Assembly: GCF_017355935.1 (NCBI RefSeq)
Contig: NZ_JAFIQT010000001.1
Location: 1,860,001 to 1,924,000, forward strand
DNA: 64,000 bases
Direction: 5' to 3'
Source of the DNA: Telluribacter humicola
GTDB taxonomy: Bacteria > Bacteroidota > Bacteroidia > Cytophagales > Spirosomataceae
Below are positions 51,641-60,412 of the stretch, piece after piece. The notes below the pieces were generated by a model. That model was not told where the DNA came from. It ran no database searches and saw only the letters and a list, made by a program, of their open reading frames with translations. The position numbers and the translations under genes are program-made. The number at the start of each line of letters is the position of its first letter. Within the stretch, counting starts at the first letter, position 1.

Positions 51641-52909
51641 GTACTCGTACCATTCTCCCCACCACTGTTGTAGCTTCTTTCGGATTTCTTCTTCCCGGGC
51701 ATTGCGGCCGGGCTCAAATAGCTTTGTACCTTTTAGTTCGTCGGGCAGAAAGTTCTGTAGGGCAAAGTTGCCTTCATAGGCGTGAGCATAGTGGTACTCT
51801 TTGCCGTAGCCAATCTCCTTCATCAGCTTAGTAGGCGCGTTGCGCAGGTGCAGGGGAACGGGCAGGTGTGCCGTTTTCTGGGCCAGCGCTATGGCGTCGT
51901 TTATGGCCGTATAGCTGGCGTTACTCTTAGGTGAAGTAGCCAGGTACACCGCTACCTGCGACAGAATGATGCGGCTCTCGGGATAGCCAATCATCTTGAC
52001 GGCCTGCATACAGGCATTAGCCATGATAATGGCCGTGGGGTTGGCATTACCTATATCTTCCGAAGCCAGGATCAGCATGCGCCGCGCTATAAATTCAGGA
52101 TCTTCTCCGGCAACGATCATACGCGCCATCCAGTACAGGGCCGCGTTGGGATCACTGCCTCTTATCGACTTGATAAAGGCAGATATAATATCATAATGCT
52201 GCTCGCCGGATTTGTCGTAGCGGGCTATATTCTGCTGGGCCGTCTGGGTTACCAGCTCGTCCGTTATTACCACCTCCGGCTTTTCACCCTCGGCTAGTAC
52301 TACCAGTTCGAGCAGATTGAGCAGTTTGCGCCCATCTCCACCAGACAGCCGGAACAAGGCATCGTACGACTCAACCTTGATATTTTTCTTCTGTAGCCAC
52401 TCGTCCTTTTCCAGCGCCCGGCTCACCAACTCTTTCAGCTCCTTTTCGCCAAATGCCTCCAGTATGTACACCTGACAACGCGACAGGAGCGCCGAATTGA
52501 CCTCAAACGAGGGATTCTCGGTCGTAGCACCTATGAGTGTCACCTGGCCCTTTTCTACGGCCCCCAGCAGCGAATCCTGCTGGCTCTTATTGTAGCGGTG
52601 AATCTCATCAATGAACAGGATGGGGGAGAACAACCCCGATGGCCTTGAAAGAACTTCCCGCAGGTCCTTCACTCCGGAGTTAATAGCACTCAGGCTATGA
52701 AAAGGGCGGCGGGTAGCTTCAGCCATCAGCAGGGCCAGGGTAGTCTTACCGACACCGGGAGGCCCCCACAGGATCATAGAGGGAATGGTGTTGTTCTCAA
52801 TGGCCTTTCGCAGCGGTCTTCCTTTACCCAGTAGCTTTTCCTGACCTACGTAGTCATCAAGGGTACGTGGTCGGAGGCGTTCGGCAAGGGGTGTGGTCAA
52901 TGGGTTCAT
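51638..52909 (-). CDS. rarA: Replication-associated recombination protein A (AAA ATPase)
   Basis: A 423-residue protein. RarA/MgsA signatures are PLAERLRPRTLDDYVGQEKLL, Walker A GPPGVGKTT (49-57), Walker B LFIDEIHRYNKSQQD and sensor ATTENPSFEVNSALLSR, followed by the C-terminal tetramerisation domain with DPNAALYWMARMIVAGEDPEFIARR. It acts at stalled replication forks with SSB and RecA. It is a single gene in front of the SDR gene on the same strand, 65 bp apart. Confidence 0.96.
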   Translation of the reverse strand: MNPLTTPLAERLRPRTLDDYVGQEKLLGKGRPLRKAIENNTIPSMILWGPPGVGKTTLALLMAEATRRPFHSLSAINSGVKDLREVLSRPSGLFSPILFIDEIHRYNKSQQDSLLGAVEKGQVTLIGATTENPSFEVNSALLSRCQVYILEAFGEKELKELVSRALEKDEWLQKKNIKVESYDALFRLSGGDGRKLLNLLELVVLAEGEKPEVVITDELVTQTAQQNIARYDKSGEQHYDIISAFIKSIRGSDPNAALYWMARMIVAGEDPEFIARRMLILASEDIGNANPTAIIMANACMQAVKMIGYPESRIILSQVAVYLATSPKSNASYTAINDAIALAQKTAHLPVPLHLRNAPTKLMKEIGYGKEYHYAHAYEGNFALQNFLPDELKGTKLFEPGRNAREEEIRKKLQQWWGEWYEY

Positions 52910-52974
52910 GGCTGCTTGTATAGCTTGTGATGATAAAGCAAAAAAAGGAGATTAATCTTTCAAAACCAATCCGC

Positions 52975-53784
52975 CTATCGACCTGCCTTCCACTTACGCC
53001 ACTGCCGGGCGTAGTACCACTGGTACGGGAGCATAAGCCACTCGAACAACTGCTGGGGGAAGCGCGTAATCCGGAAGAAAAGTGACGGGTAGATAAATCG
53101 TTGGTTCTTGCGGATGCCACGTAACATCGCTTGGGCTACTCGTTCGGGAGTTTGCGAAGGCCAGGGCGTATCGGGCACCTGGCTTGTAGTATCCGCGATG
53201 GAGTGTCTGAAAAAGGAGGTACGGGTAGCAATAGGATAGACAAGTCCAACCGTAGGCATGCCCCTGTCCTCGTAGCGGTACGCATCCAGGAACCGATCCA
53301 GAGCGGCTTTGGTAGCCCCGTAGACGGCATAGCCGGGTATACCAGTCTTGGCCATGGCCGAGGCAGTGATCAGCGTGTAGTGTGGACTATTTGGATTCAG
53401 CTCTTTCATCTTTTGAATAGTATACAGTGGTGCGTATACGTTAAGCTCAAAGATGCTCCGCAGGTGTTCCCAGTCTGCCTGTGCCGGATAGCTTTCGTAG
53501 TAGGCAAAGCCGGCGTTGGCTACAAAAATGTCTGCTCCACCCATTTGTACTCGGGCAAAGTCAAATAGAGCATCCAGCGTAGCCTTTTGTGACAGATCGC
53601 CAACGAAGGGGACTATTCGTGGCATATTCGGGGGCAGCTGACGGATGAGCTCCATCAACGAAGGTTCGTCCCGGTCGGCGGCTATGATGGTTTGTGGCTC
53701 GAAGGATAGGAGCTGCAACAAAAAGGCGCGGCCTATTCCAGAGGCCGCGCCGGTTATTATAATCCGTTTATTATGTATTTCCAA
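52975..53784 (-). CDS. Short-chain dehydrogenase/reductase
   Basis: A 269-residue SDR. Nucleotide motif IITGAASGIGRAFL, NAG motif IFVANAGFAYYES, catalytic Ser in LITASAMAKTG and YxxxK in YAVYGATKAALDRF. The C-terminus carries a hydrophobic-aromatic tail (LFEWLMLPYQWYYARQWRKW) which could associate with membrane. The substrate is unknown. The orphan ECF sigma gene begins upstream on the same strand and ends 22 bp before this start, so they may be co-transcribed. Confidence 0.9.
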   Translation of the reverse strand: MEIHNKRIIITGAASGIGRAFLLQLLSFEPQTIIAADRDEPSLMELIRQLPPNMPRIVPFVGDLSQKATLDALFDFARVQMGGADIFVANAGFAYYESYPAQADWEHLRSIFELNVYAPLYTIQKMKELNPNSPHYTLITASAMAKTGIPGYAVYGATKAALDRFLDAYRYEDRGMPTVGLVYPIATRTSFFRHSIADTTSQVPDTPWPSQTPERVAQAMLRGIRKNQRFIYPSLFFRITRFPQQLFEWLMLPYQWYYARQWRKWKAGR

Positions 53785-53805
53785 CCTTATAGGTATGGTT
53801 TATCA

Positions 53806-54387
53806 TCAAATGGTTACGCGCTCCAGGGTCATGTGCTTCTTGAGGTTACTCAAAGCACCAAATACAAGGTTGTATACCGACTGGATGTTGATTTTCATCA
53901 GATCAGCGATCTCCTGGTTGTTCATATTCATGTAGAATTTCAGGAAGATAGCTTCGCGCTGACGTCGGGGGAGGCGGTTAAGGGCCAGGTTAAGGTGTTG
54001 ATTGGTTGAGTCAAATTCTTCCTCAGAGATCAGGTGGCTTTCGTACGATGGAGTATTGATGTGCCAGTATTCAACCGGGATGTCTTCGTTGCTGGTGTGT
54101 TTTTGCTGAGCGTTGAGATGGCGAACCAACTTGCGCTTGATAGAAGCCATCAGGTAGAAACGTACTGAAGTAGTATCGCCGATGGTTGTTCTGTTGCGCC
54201 ACAGTTCCACGAACAAGTCGTGAATGCAGTCTTTAATAAGAGGCTTATCAATGGTGAACTGCGAACAATACTGGTAGAGGATGTGTACGTATGACTGGTA
54301 TAGACAGGCATAAGCGCTTTCATCACCCTTACGGAACTGATTCCAGAACCGCAGTTCTTCTTCTTGTTTGTATCGAACGTGTGCCAT
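53806..54387 (-). CDS. ECF RNA polymerase sigma factor without adjacent FecR
   Basis: A 193-residue ECF sigma factor with region 2 (LYQYCSQFTIDKPLIKDCIHDLF) and region 4 (LNRLPRRQREAIFLKFYMNM with NNQEIADLMKINIQSVYNLV). It resembles the sigma factor at 38899-39495 in layout, and both carry a PSYE segment in the linker. No FecR or receptor gene is next to it: an SDR follows and adenine deaminase lies upstream. Its anti-sigma factor may be elsewhere. The upstream 140 bp is very AT-rich. Confidence 0.94.
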   Translation of the reverse strand: MAHVRYKQEEELRFWNQFRKGDESAYACLYQSYVHILYQYCSQFTIDKPLIKDCIHDLFVELWRNRTTIGDTTSVRFYLMASIKRKLVRHLNAQQKHTSNEDIPVEYWHINTPSYESHLISEEEFDSTNQHLNLALNRLPRRQREAIFLKFYMNMNNQEIADLMKINIQSVYNLVFGALSNLKKHMTLERVTI

Positions 54388-54527
54388 TAGAGAGGTTAGA
54401 AATGGTTAGGTTAGGATTAAGGGTCATTTTTACACTTGTAAATATATTCATAATAAAACGTTAAAAAAAAATATTTTCAACATATTATTTTACCAGTATG
54501 CAAAAAGTATACAAGTATGTATGCATA

Positions 54528-56168
54528 TTATCCAATTTTGCCAAACGTTGATACGAACTGGAAATGGTCTCCGTCAAAGAGGCCTTTATCGCTTAATTTT
54601 AGGGAAGGAATGACCAGGAGGGCCATAAATGACAGAGTCATGAAGGGAGACTGGAGGGTACTACCCAGTTGGTTTTTTACAAATTTGTCTATACTTGTAT
54701 AGTGCTCTGCCACTTCGTAACCGGTTTTGTCGGTCATAAGTCCGGCTATGGGCAAGGCTAATACATGTTGCTCACCTTTGCCGACTGCGGCTACGCCACC
54801 CTTTGCTTCGATCAGGAGATTAACTGCCTGACATATAGCATCGTCATCGCAGCCTACGGCTACTATATTATGGGAGTCATGACCTACCGAAGAGGCAATA
54901 GCGCCGGTTTTCAGGCCAAAGTTTCGGATAAAGGCTACAGCCGGTGGGGTATCCTGGTAACGATTAACTACGGTAATCTTAAGCAGGTCGCGGGTTGGGT
55001 CAGCCTGTATAGTACCCTGTATAGGAGTGACGGGTTCCAGAAGGGCATTGGTAATAAGCTGGCCTTCCAGAGCCTCGATGACCCGTACAGCCGTTGTATC
55101 GCCGAGTGCAATACAAGTAAAGTCTTCAGGCTGCTTGGGTGTACAGTTGAACTGATTAATGTGTTCGCTGCGGAGGTCAGGCAGTAGGGACTGGCCGCGC
55201 TCGGCTACTACCTCGCCATTAAGGTAGGTGCGCAGGATCGTAAAGTCAGTCAGGTTGTCTACCACAATGAAGTCAGCCGCATCGCCTTCACGCAACAGGC
55301 CAACGGGCAGGCGGTAGTGTAGGACGGGGTTAAGACAAGCCGCCCGTAGTACATCAAAAAGCTTGTGGCCTTTGGCTAATGCCCGTTTTACCAGCAGATT
55401 GATATGGCCCTCCACCAGGTTATCAGGGTGCTTGTCATCGGAACAGAACATGATCCGGTTCGGGAACTCAGCCAGCAGGGGAATCAGAGCCTCAAAGTTG
55501 CGGGCGGCACTTCCTTCCCGGATCAGGATGTGCATCCCGTAGTCAATCTTCTCCCGGGCTTCTTCGTAGGTAAAGCATTCATGATCGGTAGAGATGCCCG
55601 CTTCGGCGTACTTGCGGGCCGCCTCGCCCCTCAGACCGGGAGCGTGACCATCAATAGGTTTATTAAAGGCTTGCGCTAGTCGTAGCTTAGCCATCATATC
55701 GGGGTCCTCATTAAGTACCCCCGGGAAGTTCATCATCTCAGCCAGGTACCCAATTTCCTTCATGCCCAGCAGGCGACGAACATCTTTCGGGGTCACAGTG
55801 GCTCCGGCTGTTTCGAAAGCCGTGGCGGGTACACAGGAGGGGGCTCCAAAGCAAAACTTAAAGGGTACCCGCTTGCCATCCTGAATCATGTACTCCACGC
55901 CGGGTATACCCAATACATTGGCTATTTCATGGGGATCCGATACCGTAGCGACCGTACCATGTACCACTGCCAGACGGGCAAACTGCGCCGGCGTAAGCAT
56001 AGAGCTCTCAATATGGACATGGGCGTCCACAAAGCCCGGCAGCAGGTAGGGTAGGGAGGTGTTTTCTTTGCCTTTGGCCACAATACTGACTATACGCCCG
56101 TTGTCAAAACTTACTTCGGCTTCCTGAATGGTCTGGTCAAATAGGTTCAGTACGTTGGCGTTTATCAT
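54528..56168 (-). CDS. ade: Adenine deaminase
   Basis: A 546-residue amidohydrolase. Metal site GFVDAHVHIESS, the Ade-specific GTVATVSDPHEIANVLG, MMNFPGVL, DGHAPGLRG, and MFCSDDKHPDNLVEGHIN, followed by the Ade C-terminal domain (SVGHDSHNIVAVGCDDDAI, LPIAGLMTDKTG). Reaction: adenine + water to hypoxanthine + ammonia. It can act on adenine produced by the AMP nucleosidase elsewhere in the window. The N-terminus is tight, starting MINANVLNLFDQTIQEAEV. Confidence 0.96.
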   Translation of the reverse strand: MINANVLNLFDQTIQEAEVSFDNGRIVSIVAKGKENTSLPYLLPGFVDAHVHIESSMLTPAQFARLAVVHGTVATVSDPHEIANVLGIPGVEYMIQDGKRVPFKFCFGAPSCVPATAFETAGATVTPKDVRRLLGMKEIGYLAEMMNFPGVLNEDPDMMAKLRLAQAFNKPIDGHAPGLRGEAARKYAEAGISTDHECFTYEEAREKIDYGMHILIREGSAARNFEALIPLLAEFPNRIMFCSDDKHPDNLVEGHINLLVKRALAKGHKLFDVLRAACLNPVLHYRLPVGLLREGDAADFIVVDNLTDFTILRTYLNGEVVAERGQSLLPDLRSEHINQFNCTPKQPEDFTCIALGDTTAVRVIEALEGQLITNALLEPVTPIQGTIQADPTRDLLKITVVNRYQDTPPAVAFIRNFGLKTGAIASSVGHDSHNIVAVGCDDDAICQAVNLLIEAKGGVAAVGKGEQHVLALPIAGLMTDKTGYEVAEHYTSIDKFVKNQLGSTLQSPFMTLSFMALLVIPSLKLSDKGLFDGDHFQFVSTFGKIG

Positions 56169-56336
56169 GGTAAGGTAAGAGTAGTAAGGCTAAAACGAGT
56201 TGTAATTAAACTATCCTATCAAAGAAAAGGATTCTCTGGCAATAAATAAAAAGTGAGTTTTATAAAAAATTTAGATGTTGTAAGGGTATATCCTCTACTT
56301 TCGGTCTTACTTTGTGGATTAAATTATCAGTTACCT

Positions 56337-57998
56337 ATGTCATCGTCAATTCTTAAAATACACCCCAGTGACAATGTCATTGTGGCCCTGCGGGACTTGC
56401 CAGCCAATGCTACGGCTGAGTGGGGGGGTGAGCAGTACCTCCTTCCTTATGGAGTGAACGGAAAGCATAAATTTGCTACTGAAGATATAGCGCCCGGTGG
56501 GGCGGTTATTATGTATGGGGTACTGGTAGGGCGGGCTACCCAGCCTATCCGTCGTGGCGAGCCTATCACTACCTTCAACCTCAAGCATGACTCCGAAGGA
56601 TACAGCACTGCCAAGCGTCAGCCCTACTCATGGACTCCGCTGGATGTAAGCAAGTGGACCGACCGTACCTACATGGGGTACCATCGTCCTGACGGCCGGG
56701 TAGGTACCTACAACTATTGGCTGGTGGTACCACTGGTATTCTGCGAGAATCGTAACGTACTTATTCTGAAGGATGCTTTCGAGAAGGAACTCGGCTATGC
56801 ACAGTCAGATATGTATCGGCAACAGGTCCGGGAGTTTCTGCGTGCGTACCAGCAGGGCGGGGATTTCGGTGGGGTGAATGACTTCCTCTCGGGTGGAAGT
56901 ACCTCTGCCCGTGTAGCCGGTGCCGCTGACCGTCCTTTCCGTAATGTAGATGGAATCAAGTTTCTGACGCACGAGGGAGGCTGTGGAGGTACCCGTCAGG
57001 ATGCCAATACGCTATGTGCCCTGTTTGCCTCGTACGCGGTACATCCCAACGTAGCGGGTGTGACGGTATTGAGCCTGGGTTGTCAAAACTCCGAGCTGCA
57101 AACGCTGGAAGATGAAATCAAGAAGCGCGACCCGCACTTCAATAAGCCCATGTATGTATTTGAGCAACAGGCAGGAACGGAGTACTCGCTGATGTCGGGT
57201 GCTATCAAGCAGACTTTCCTTGGGCTAGTAGAGGCCAATAAGCAGGAGCGCGAAGCGGCTCCGCTTACCAAACTTTCGGTAGGTCTCAAGTGTGGTGGAT
57301 CAGATGGATTCTCGGGTATATCGGCCAATCCGGTACTGGGGCATCTGTCGGATATCATCGTATCGCTGGGTGGACAGACCTTGCTGGCAGAGTTTCCGGA
57401 ACTACACGGTGTGGAGCAGGAATTACTGAACCGCTGTGTGACCGAGGAGAAAGCCGCTAAGTTTGAAAAACTCATGCGTGACTACTCTTCCAAGGCCGAC
57501 GCCGTGGGGTCAGCTTTTGCATTTAACCCTTCGCCCGGTAATATCAAGGACGGACTTATCACGGATGCCATCAAGTCGGCAGGAGCGGCCCGCAAGGGAG
57601 GTAATGCCCCCATTGCCGATGTACTTAACTATACCGAGCGGGCGAATGGATCCGGCCTGCATCTGGTATGTACTCCCGGTAACGATGTAGAGGCTACCAC
57701 GGGCAAAACAGCATCCGGCGCTAATATTATCCTATTTACTACGGGACTGGGTACACCAACTGGTAACCCCATCTGTCCGGTGGTGAAGGTATCTACTAAT
57801 ACTGCCCTGGCTAACCGTATGCCGGATGTAATCGACTTTGACAGCGGTCCGGTAGTATCGGGTGAGCAGTCCATTGAGCAGAATGCCGAAGCCCTGCTTG
57901 AATGTATCATCAAGATATCAAGTGGTGAAGTACTGACCAAAGCGCAACAACTCGGTCAGGATGACTTTATCCCCTGGAAGCGCGGGGTATCCTTGTAA
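56337..57998 (+). CDS. UxaA-family dehydratase (altronate dehydratase-like), candidate L-fuconate dehydratase
   Basis: About 553 residues: an N-terminal SAF domain (ILKIHPSDNVIVALRDLPANA, PIRRGEPI) and a long UxaA domain with THEGGCGGTRQDANTLCALF, VLSLGCQNSELQTLE, VGLKCGGSDGFSGISANP and IKISSGEVLTKAQQLGQDDFIPWK. Conserved cysteines fit an iron-dependent dehydratase. ATG 56337 is preferred over GTG 56253. Family members dehydrate D-altronate or galactarate; here the downstream fucose-type genes suggest a sugar-acid dehydratase for L-fuconate or a related acid, which is inference. A convergent PQQ-dehydrogenase gene follows. Confidence 0.88.
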   Translation: MSSSILKIHPSDNVIVALRDLPANATAEWGGEQYLLPYGVNGKHKFATEDIAPGGAVIMYGVLVGRATQPIRRGEPITTFNLKHDSEGYSTAKRQPYSWTPLDVSKWTDRTYMGYHRPDGRVGTYNYWLVVPLVFCENRNVLILKDAFEKELGYAQSDMYRQQVREFLRAYQQGGDFGGVNDFLSGGSTSARVAGAADRPFRNVDGIKFLTHEGGCGGTRQDANTLCALFASYAVHPNVAGVTVLSLGCQNSELQTLEDEIKKRDPHFNKPMYVFEQQAGTEYSLMSGAIKQTFLGLVEANKQEREAAPLTKLSVGLKCGGSDGFSGISANPVLGHLSDIIVSLGGQTLLAEFPELHGVEQELLNRCVTEEKAAKFEKLMRDYSSKADAVGSAFAFNPSPGNIKDGLITDAIKSAGAARKGGNAPIADVLNYTERANGSGLHLVCTPGNDVEATTGKTASGANIILFTTGLGTPTGNPICPVVKVSTNTALANRMPDVIDFDSGPVVSGEQSIEQNAEALLECIIKISSGEVLTKAQQLGQDDFIPWKRGVSL

Positions 57999-58104
57999 AA
58001 GGAGAAAAGGTAAAAGAGGAGGAAGGGAGAAAAGGTAAGAAAGGAGGAAAGTGAACAGATTAGCAGACTTTTCTCCTCTCCTCCCTTATTCCATTCCTCC
58101 TTCT
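57999..58104. repeat. Polypurine/polypyrimidine intergenic tract forming an imperfect hairpin
   Basis: Between convergent stops the plus strand carries a purine tract with the element GGGAGAAAAGGTAA and its near copy GGAGAAAAGGTAAAAG (58001-58050), then a pyrimidine tract (CTTTTCTCCTCTCCTCCC, from 58068). The two can pair as an imperfect bidirectional hairpin. Confidence 0.7.
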
Positions 58105-59308
58105 AATTATTCTTTTCAGCCGCCAGCTTCATAATCTTTCCGTCGCCGTAGTTCAGGAAGTAGAGTTCGTTATTGGCATCTACGCCAAAGGCAGATATTG
58201 TACCTGAGAGATCCGTTAGCAGGCGATTGGCACCTGCTTTTTCGCCATCAGATTCCAGCGCCCATACCTTACCGCTTACGAAGTCGCCGTAGATGTACTT
58301 GCCTTTCAGATCCGGTAGGTTATTACCACGGTATACAAATCCTCCCGTTATTGACTTGTCGCCGTTGCTCTGGGAGTAGGTGTAGATGGGGGCTACCAGC
58401 CCCTGCTCCTCACAGTTGGAAGTAGGGTTGAAGCAGTCCTTCCCTTCCTTAATGCGCCAGCCGTAGTTTCCTCCGGCTTTGATGATATCAATTTCTTCGA
58501 TGGAATTCTGTCCCACGTCTCCGGCCCACAGGGCACCGGTCTGGCTGTCGAAGCTCATCCGCCACGGATTCCGCAGACCATACGCGTAAATCTCCTCCCG
58601 GCCCTGTTGCGGATTGCCCTTGTAAGGGTTACCATCAGGTATACCGTAGTTACCTTTAGTAGTAGCATTCACGTCCAACCTAAGGATAGTACCCAGCAGG
58701 TTGTTACGGTTCTGGGCATTGTTTTGGGGATCGCCCCCGCTTCCTCCGTCACCCACCGATACATACAGGTGCCCATCCGGCCCGAACTTGACGGCACCTC
58801 CGTTGTGGTTGGAGTAAGGCTGGGGAAAGGTGAGCAGGATCGTCTCGCTGGCCGGATCAGCTGTGTTGGGATTGGACGGATTGACTTTATAACGGGCTAT
58901 CACCGTTTCGAGCGGACTGGAGCGGGTATAGTTGACAAAGAAGTAGCCGTTGGTCCGAAAGTCGGGGTGAAAGGCCAGGCCCAGCAAACCGCGCTCGCCG
59001 CCATCGGTCACTTTACTTTTTATATCCAGGAATACCTGCGCTGAATTGGCGTCCGCTTTGTTCTCAAATACCCGGATTACCCCCTCCTGTTCCAGTACAA
59101 ACAGACGGTTAGAGCCATCAGGCGCATAGGTCAAATCAACGGGATTGTCGAAATCCAGATTAGGAAAAGCTTCCGCTGTTGTATAGGCGGCTGTATTGTT
59201 ATCCGGCCCCTGCGGACCCGATCCCGGATCCTGCTCCGAGGAGCTGCAGCCGATGAGGAGAATAAGGCCTAGAAATGCCTTATTAGACCTTGAAATAGTC
59301 GTTTTCAT
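58103..59308 (-). CDS. PQQ-dependent sugar dehydrogenase (GSDH/sorbosone dehydrogenase-like) lipoprotein
   Basis: A 401-residue lipoprotein (lipobox LLIGCSSSEQD, cysteine near 21). Six-bladed propeller motifs of the glucose/sorbosone dehydrogenase family: NPVDLTYAPDGSNRLFVLEQ, GERGLLGLAFHPDF, NHNGGAVKFGPDGHLYVSVGDGG and GLRNPWRMSFD. PQQ would be the cofactor, and the substrate is unknown. It is encoded on the opposite strand inside the fucose-type block, divergent from the SDR gene with 217 bp between them. Its lactone products could be handled by an SMP-30 or amidohydrolase lactonase; that link is speculative. Confidence 0.9.
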   Translation of the reverse strand: MKTTISRSNKAFLGLILLIGCSSSEQDPGSGPQGPDNNTAAYTTAEAFPNLDFDNPVDLTYAPDGSNRLFVLEQEGVIRVFENKADANSAQVFLDIKSKVTDGGERGLLGLAFHPDFRTNGYFFVNYTRSSPLETVIARYKVNPSNPNTADPASETILLTFPQPYSNHNGGAVKFGPDGHLYVSVGDGGSGGDPQNNAQNRNNLLGTILRLDVNATTKGNYGIPDGNPYKGNPQQGREEIYAYGLRNPWRMSFDSQTGALWAGDVGQNSIEEIDIIKAGGNYGWRIKEGKDCFNPTSNCEEQGLVAPIYTYSQSNGDKSITGGFVYRGNNLPDLKGKYIYGDFVSGKVWALESDGEKAGANRLLTDLSGTISAFGVDANNELYFLNYGDGKIMKLAAEKNN

Positions 59309-59339
59309 AGATGTATAATTTTATGAGTACAACCTTCTG

Positions 59340-59488
59340 TAGAACAATTTGTTAGGACGCACCCCTATTCTGGCTCATTTGTAAGTAATACAAAGAAATC
59401 ATCCCTGATTAGCGTTCTCCACAAAAAGTTATGTAGTTTCATGGTTATGTTTGAAAAACAACGTCCTCTTACTAATTGAATTGTTCTA
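59340..59488. promoter_or_regulatory. Divergent control region with paired TAGAACAATT half-sites and a -7 box
   Basis: TAGAACAATT (59340-59349) and its exact inverse AATTGTTCTA (59479-59488) flank a region that contains TATGTTTG (59446-59453), a match to the TAnnTTTG -7 element. The two sites could bind a regulator of the sugar-acid genes. The decamer also occurs once inside the maltokinase gene, so specificity is unproven. Confidence 0.35.
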
Positions 59489-59525
59489 AACCTACCCAGT
59501 AGTTCACTCAGCCTATACAATTACA

Positions 59526-60299
59526 ATGTTCCGATTAGATAATAAAGTAGTACTCGTAACCGGCGGAGCCAGCGGAATAGGCCTGGCTATCTCGCAGACA
59601 TTTGCCAGACAGGGAGCCTATGTACATATTCTCGAGCTAAACATTGATCTGGCCAGCCAGGTGGCTGAGGAGATCAAGCAGGAGGGCGGACAGGCTCAGG
59701 CGCATAAAGTAGATATCTCAAAGCAGGCGGATGTGGTAGAGGTGATCAATCAGATCGCTGAGCAGCATACCATCAACATACTGATCAATAACGCGGGTAT
59801 TGCTCACATAGGCAAGGCTCATACTACCTCCGAGGAGGACTTTGACCGTATAGTCAATGTCAATATCAAGGGGGTGTACAACTGTCTCTTTTCCGTAATC
59901 CCTCACCTACAGAAAGCGGGTGGTGGCGTAATCCTGAATATGGTATCCATTGCGGCTACGGTAGGTATACCCGACCGCTTTGCGTATTCGACCAGCAAGG
60001 GCGCTGTTTATACCATGACGCTATCGGTAGCCAAAGACTACCTGGCCGATGGCATCCGCTGCAACAGCATTTCACCCGCCCGGGTACATACTCCTTTTGT
60101 GGATGGCTTCATTGCTAAAAACTACCCCGGACAGGAAAAGGAAATGTTCGACAAACTTTCCAAAACGCAACCCATCGGTCGTATGGCGAAGCCCGAGGAA
60201 ATAGCCGGACTAGCCCTGTATCTCTGTTCCGACGAGGCCTCTTTCATCACCGGCTGCGACTACCTGATCGACGGTGGATTCGAAAAACTGAACAACTAA
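59526..60299 (+). CDS. SDR-family dehydrogenase, candidate 2-keto-3-deoxy-L-fuconate dehydrogenase
   Basis: A 257-residue classical SDR with VVLVTGGASGIGLAIS, the NNAG motif LINNAGIAHIGK, catalytic Ser in LNMVSIAATVG and YSTSKG. The C-terminus GCDYLIDGGFEKL is typical. In nonphosphorylating L-fucose or L-rhamnose degradation an SDR oxidises 2-keto-3-deoxy-L-fuconate to the 2,4-diketo acid, and the next gene encodes the expected hydrolase. The assignment to this step is inferred from the neighbour. It is followed by a repeat element and then the FAH-family gene. Confidence 0.86.
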   Translation: MFRLDNKVVLVTGGASGIGLAISQTFARQGAYVHILELNIDLASQVAEEIKQEGGQAQAHKVDISKQADVVEVINQIAEQHTINILINNAGIAHIGKAHTTSEEDFDRIVNVNIKGVYNCLFSVIPHLQKAGGGVILNMVSIAATVGIPDRFAYSTSKGAVYTMTLSVAKDYLADGIRCNSISPARVHTPFVDGFIAKNYPGQEKEMFDKLSKTQPIGRMAKPEEIAGLALYLCSDEASFITGCDYLIDGGFEKLNN

Positions 60300-60309
60300 T
60301 TGAATGATT

Positions 60310-60371
60310 GAATGTCAAATGCAAAATGTCGATAAACTAGATTTTAAATCGACAATCAGCATTCGACATTC
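60310..60371. repeat. Imperfect palindromic intergenic repeat
   Basis: Arms 60310-60333 and 60348-60371 match as inverted repeats at 20 of 24 positions, with GAATGTC / GACATTC at the outer ends and TGTCGAT / ATCGACA next to a 14-nt AT-rich loop. It resembles a small dispersed palindromic element rather than a terminator, having no T-run. Confidence 0.7.
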
Positions 60372-60412
60372 GAAAATACCATATACTCTAAACTCATAAA
60401 CTCTACTTACGA

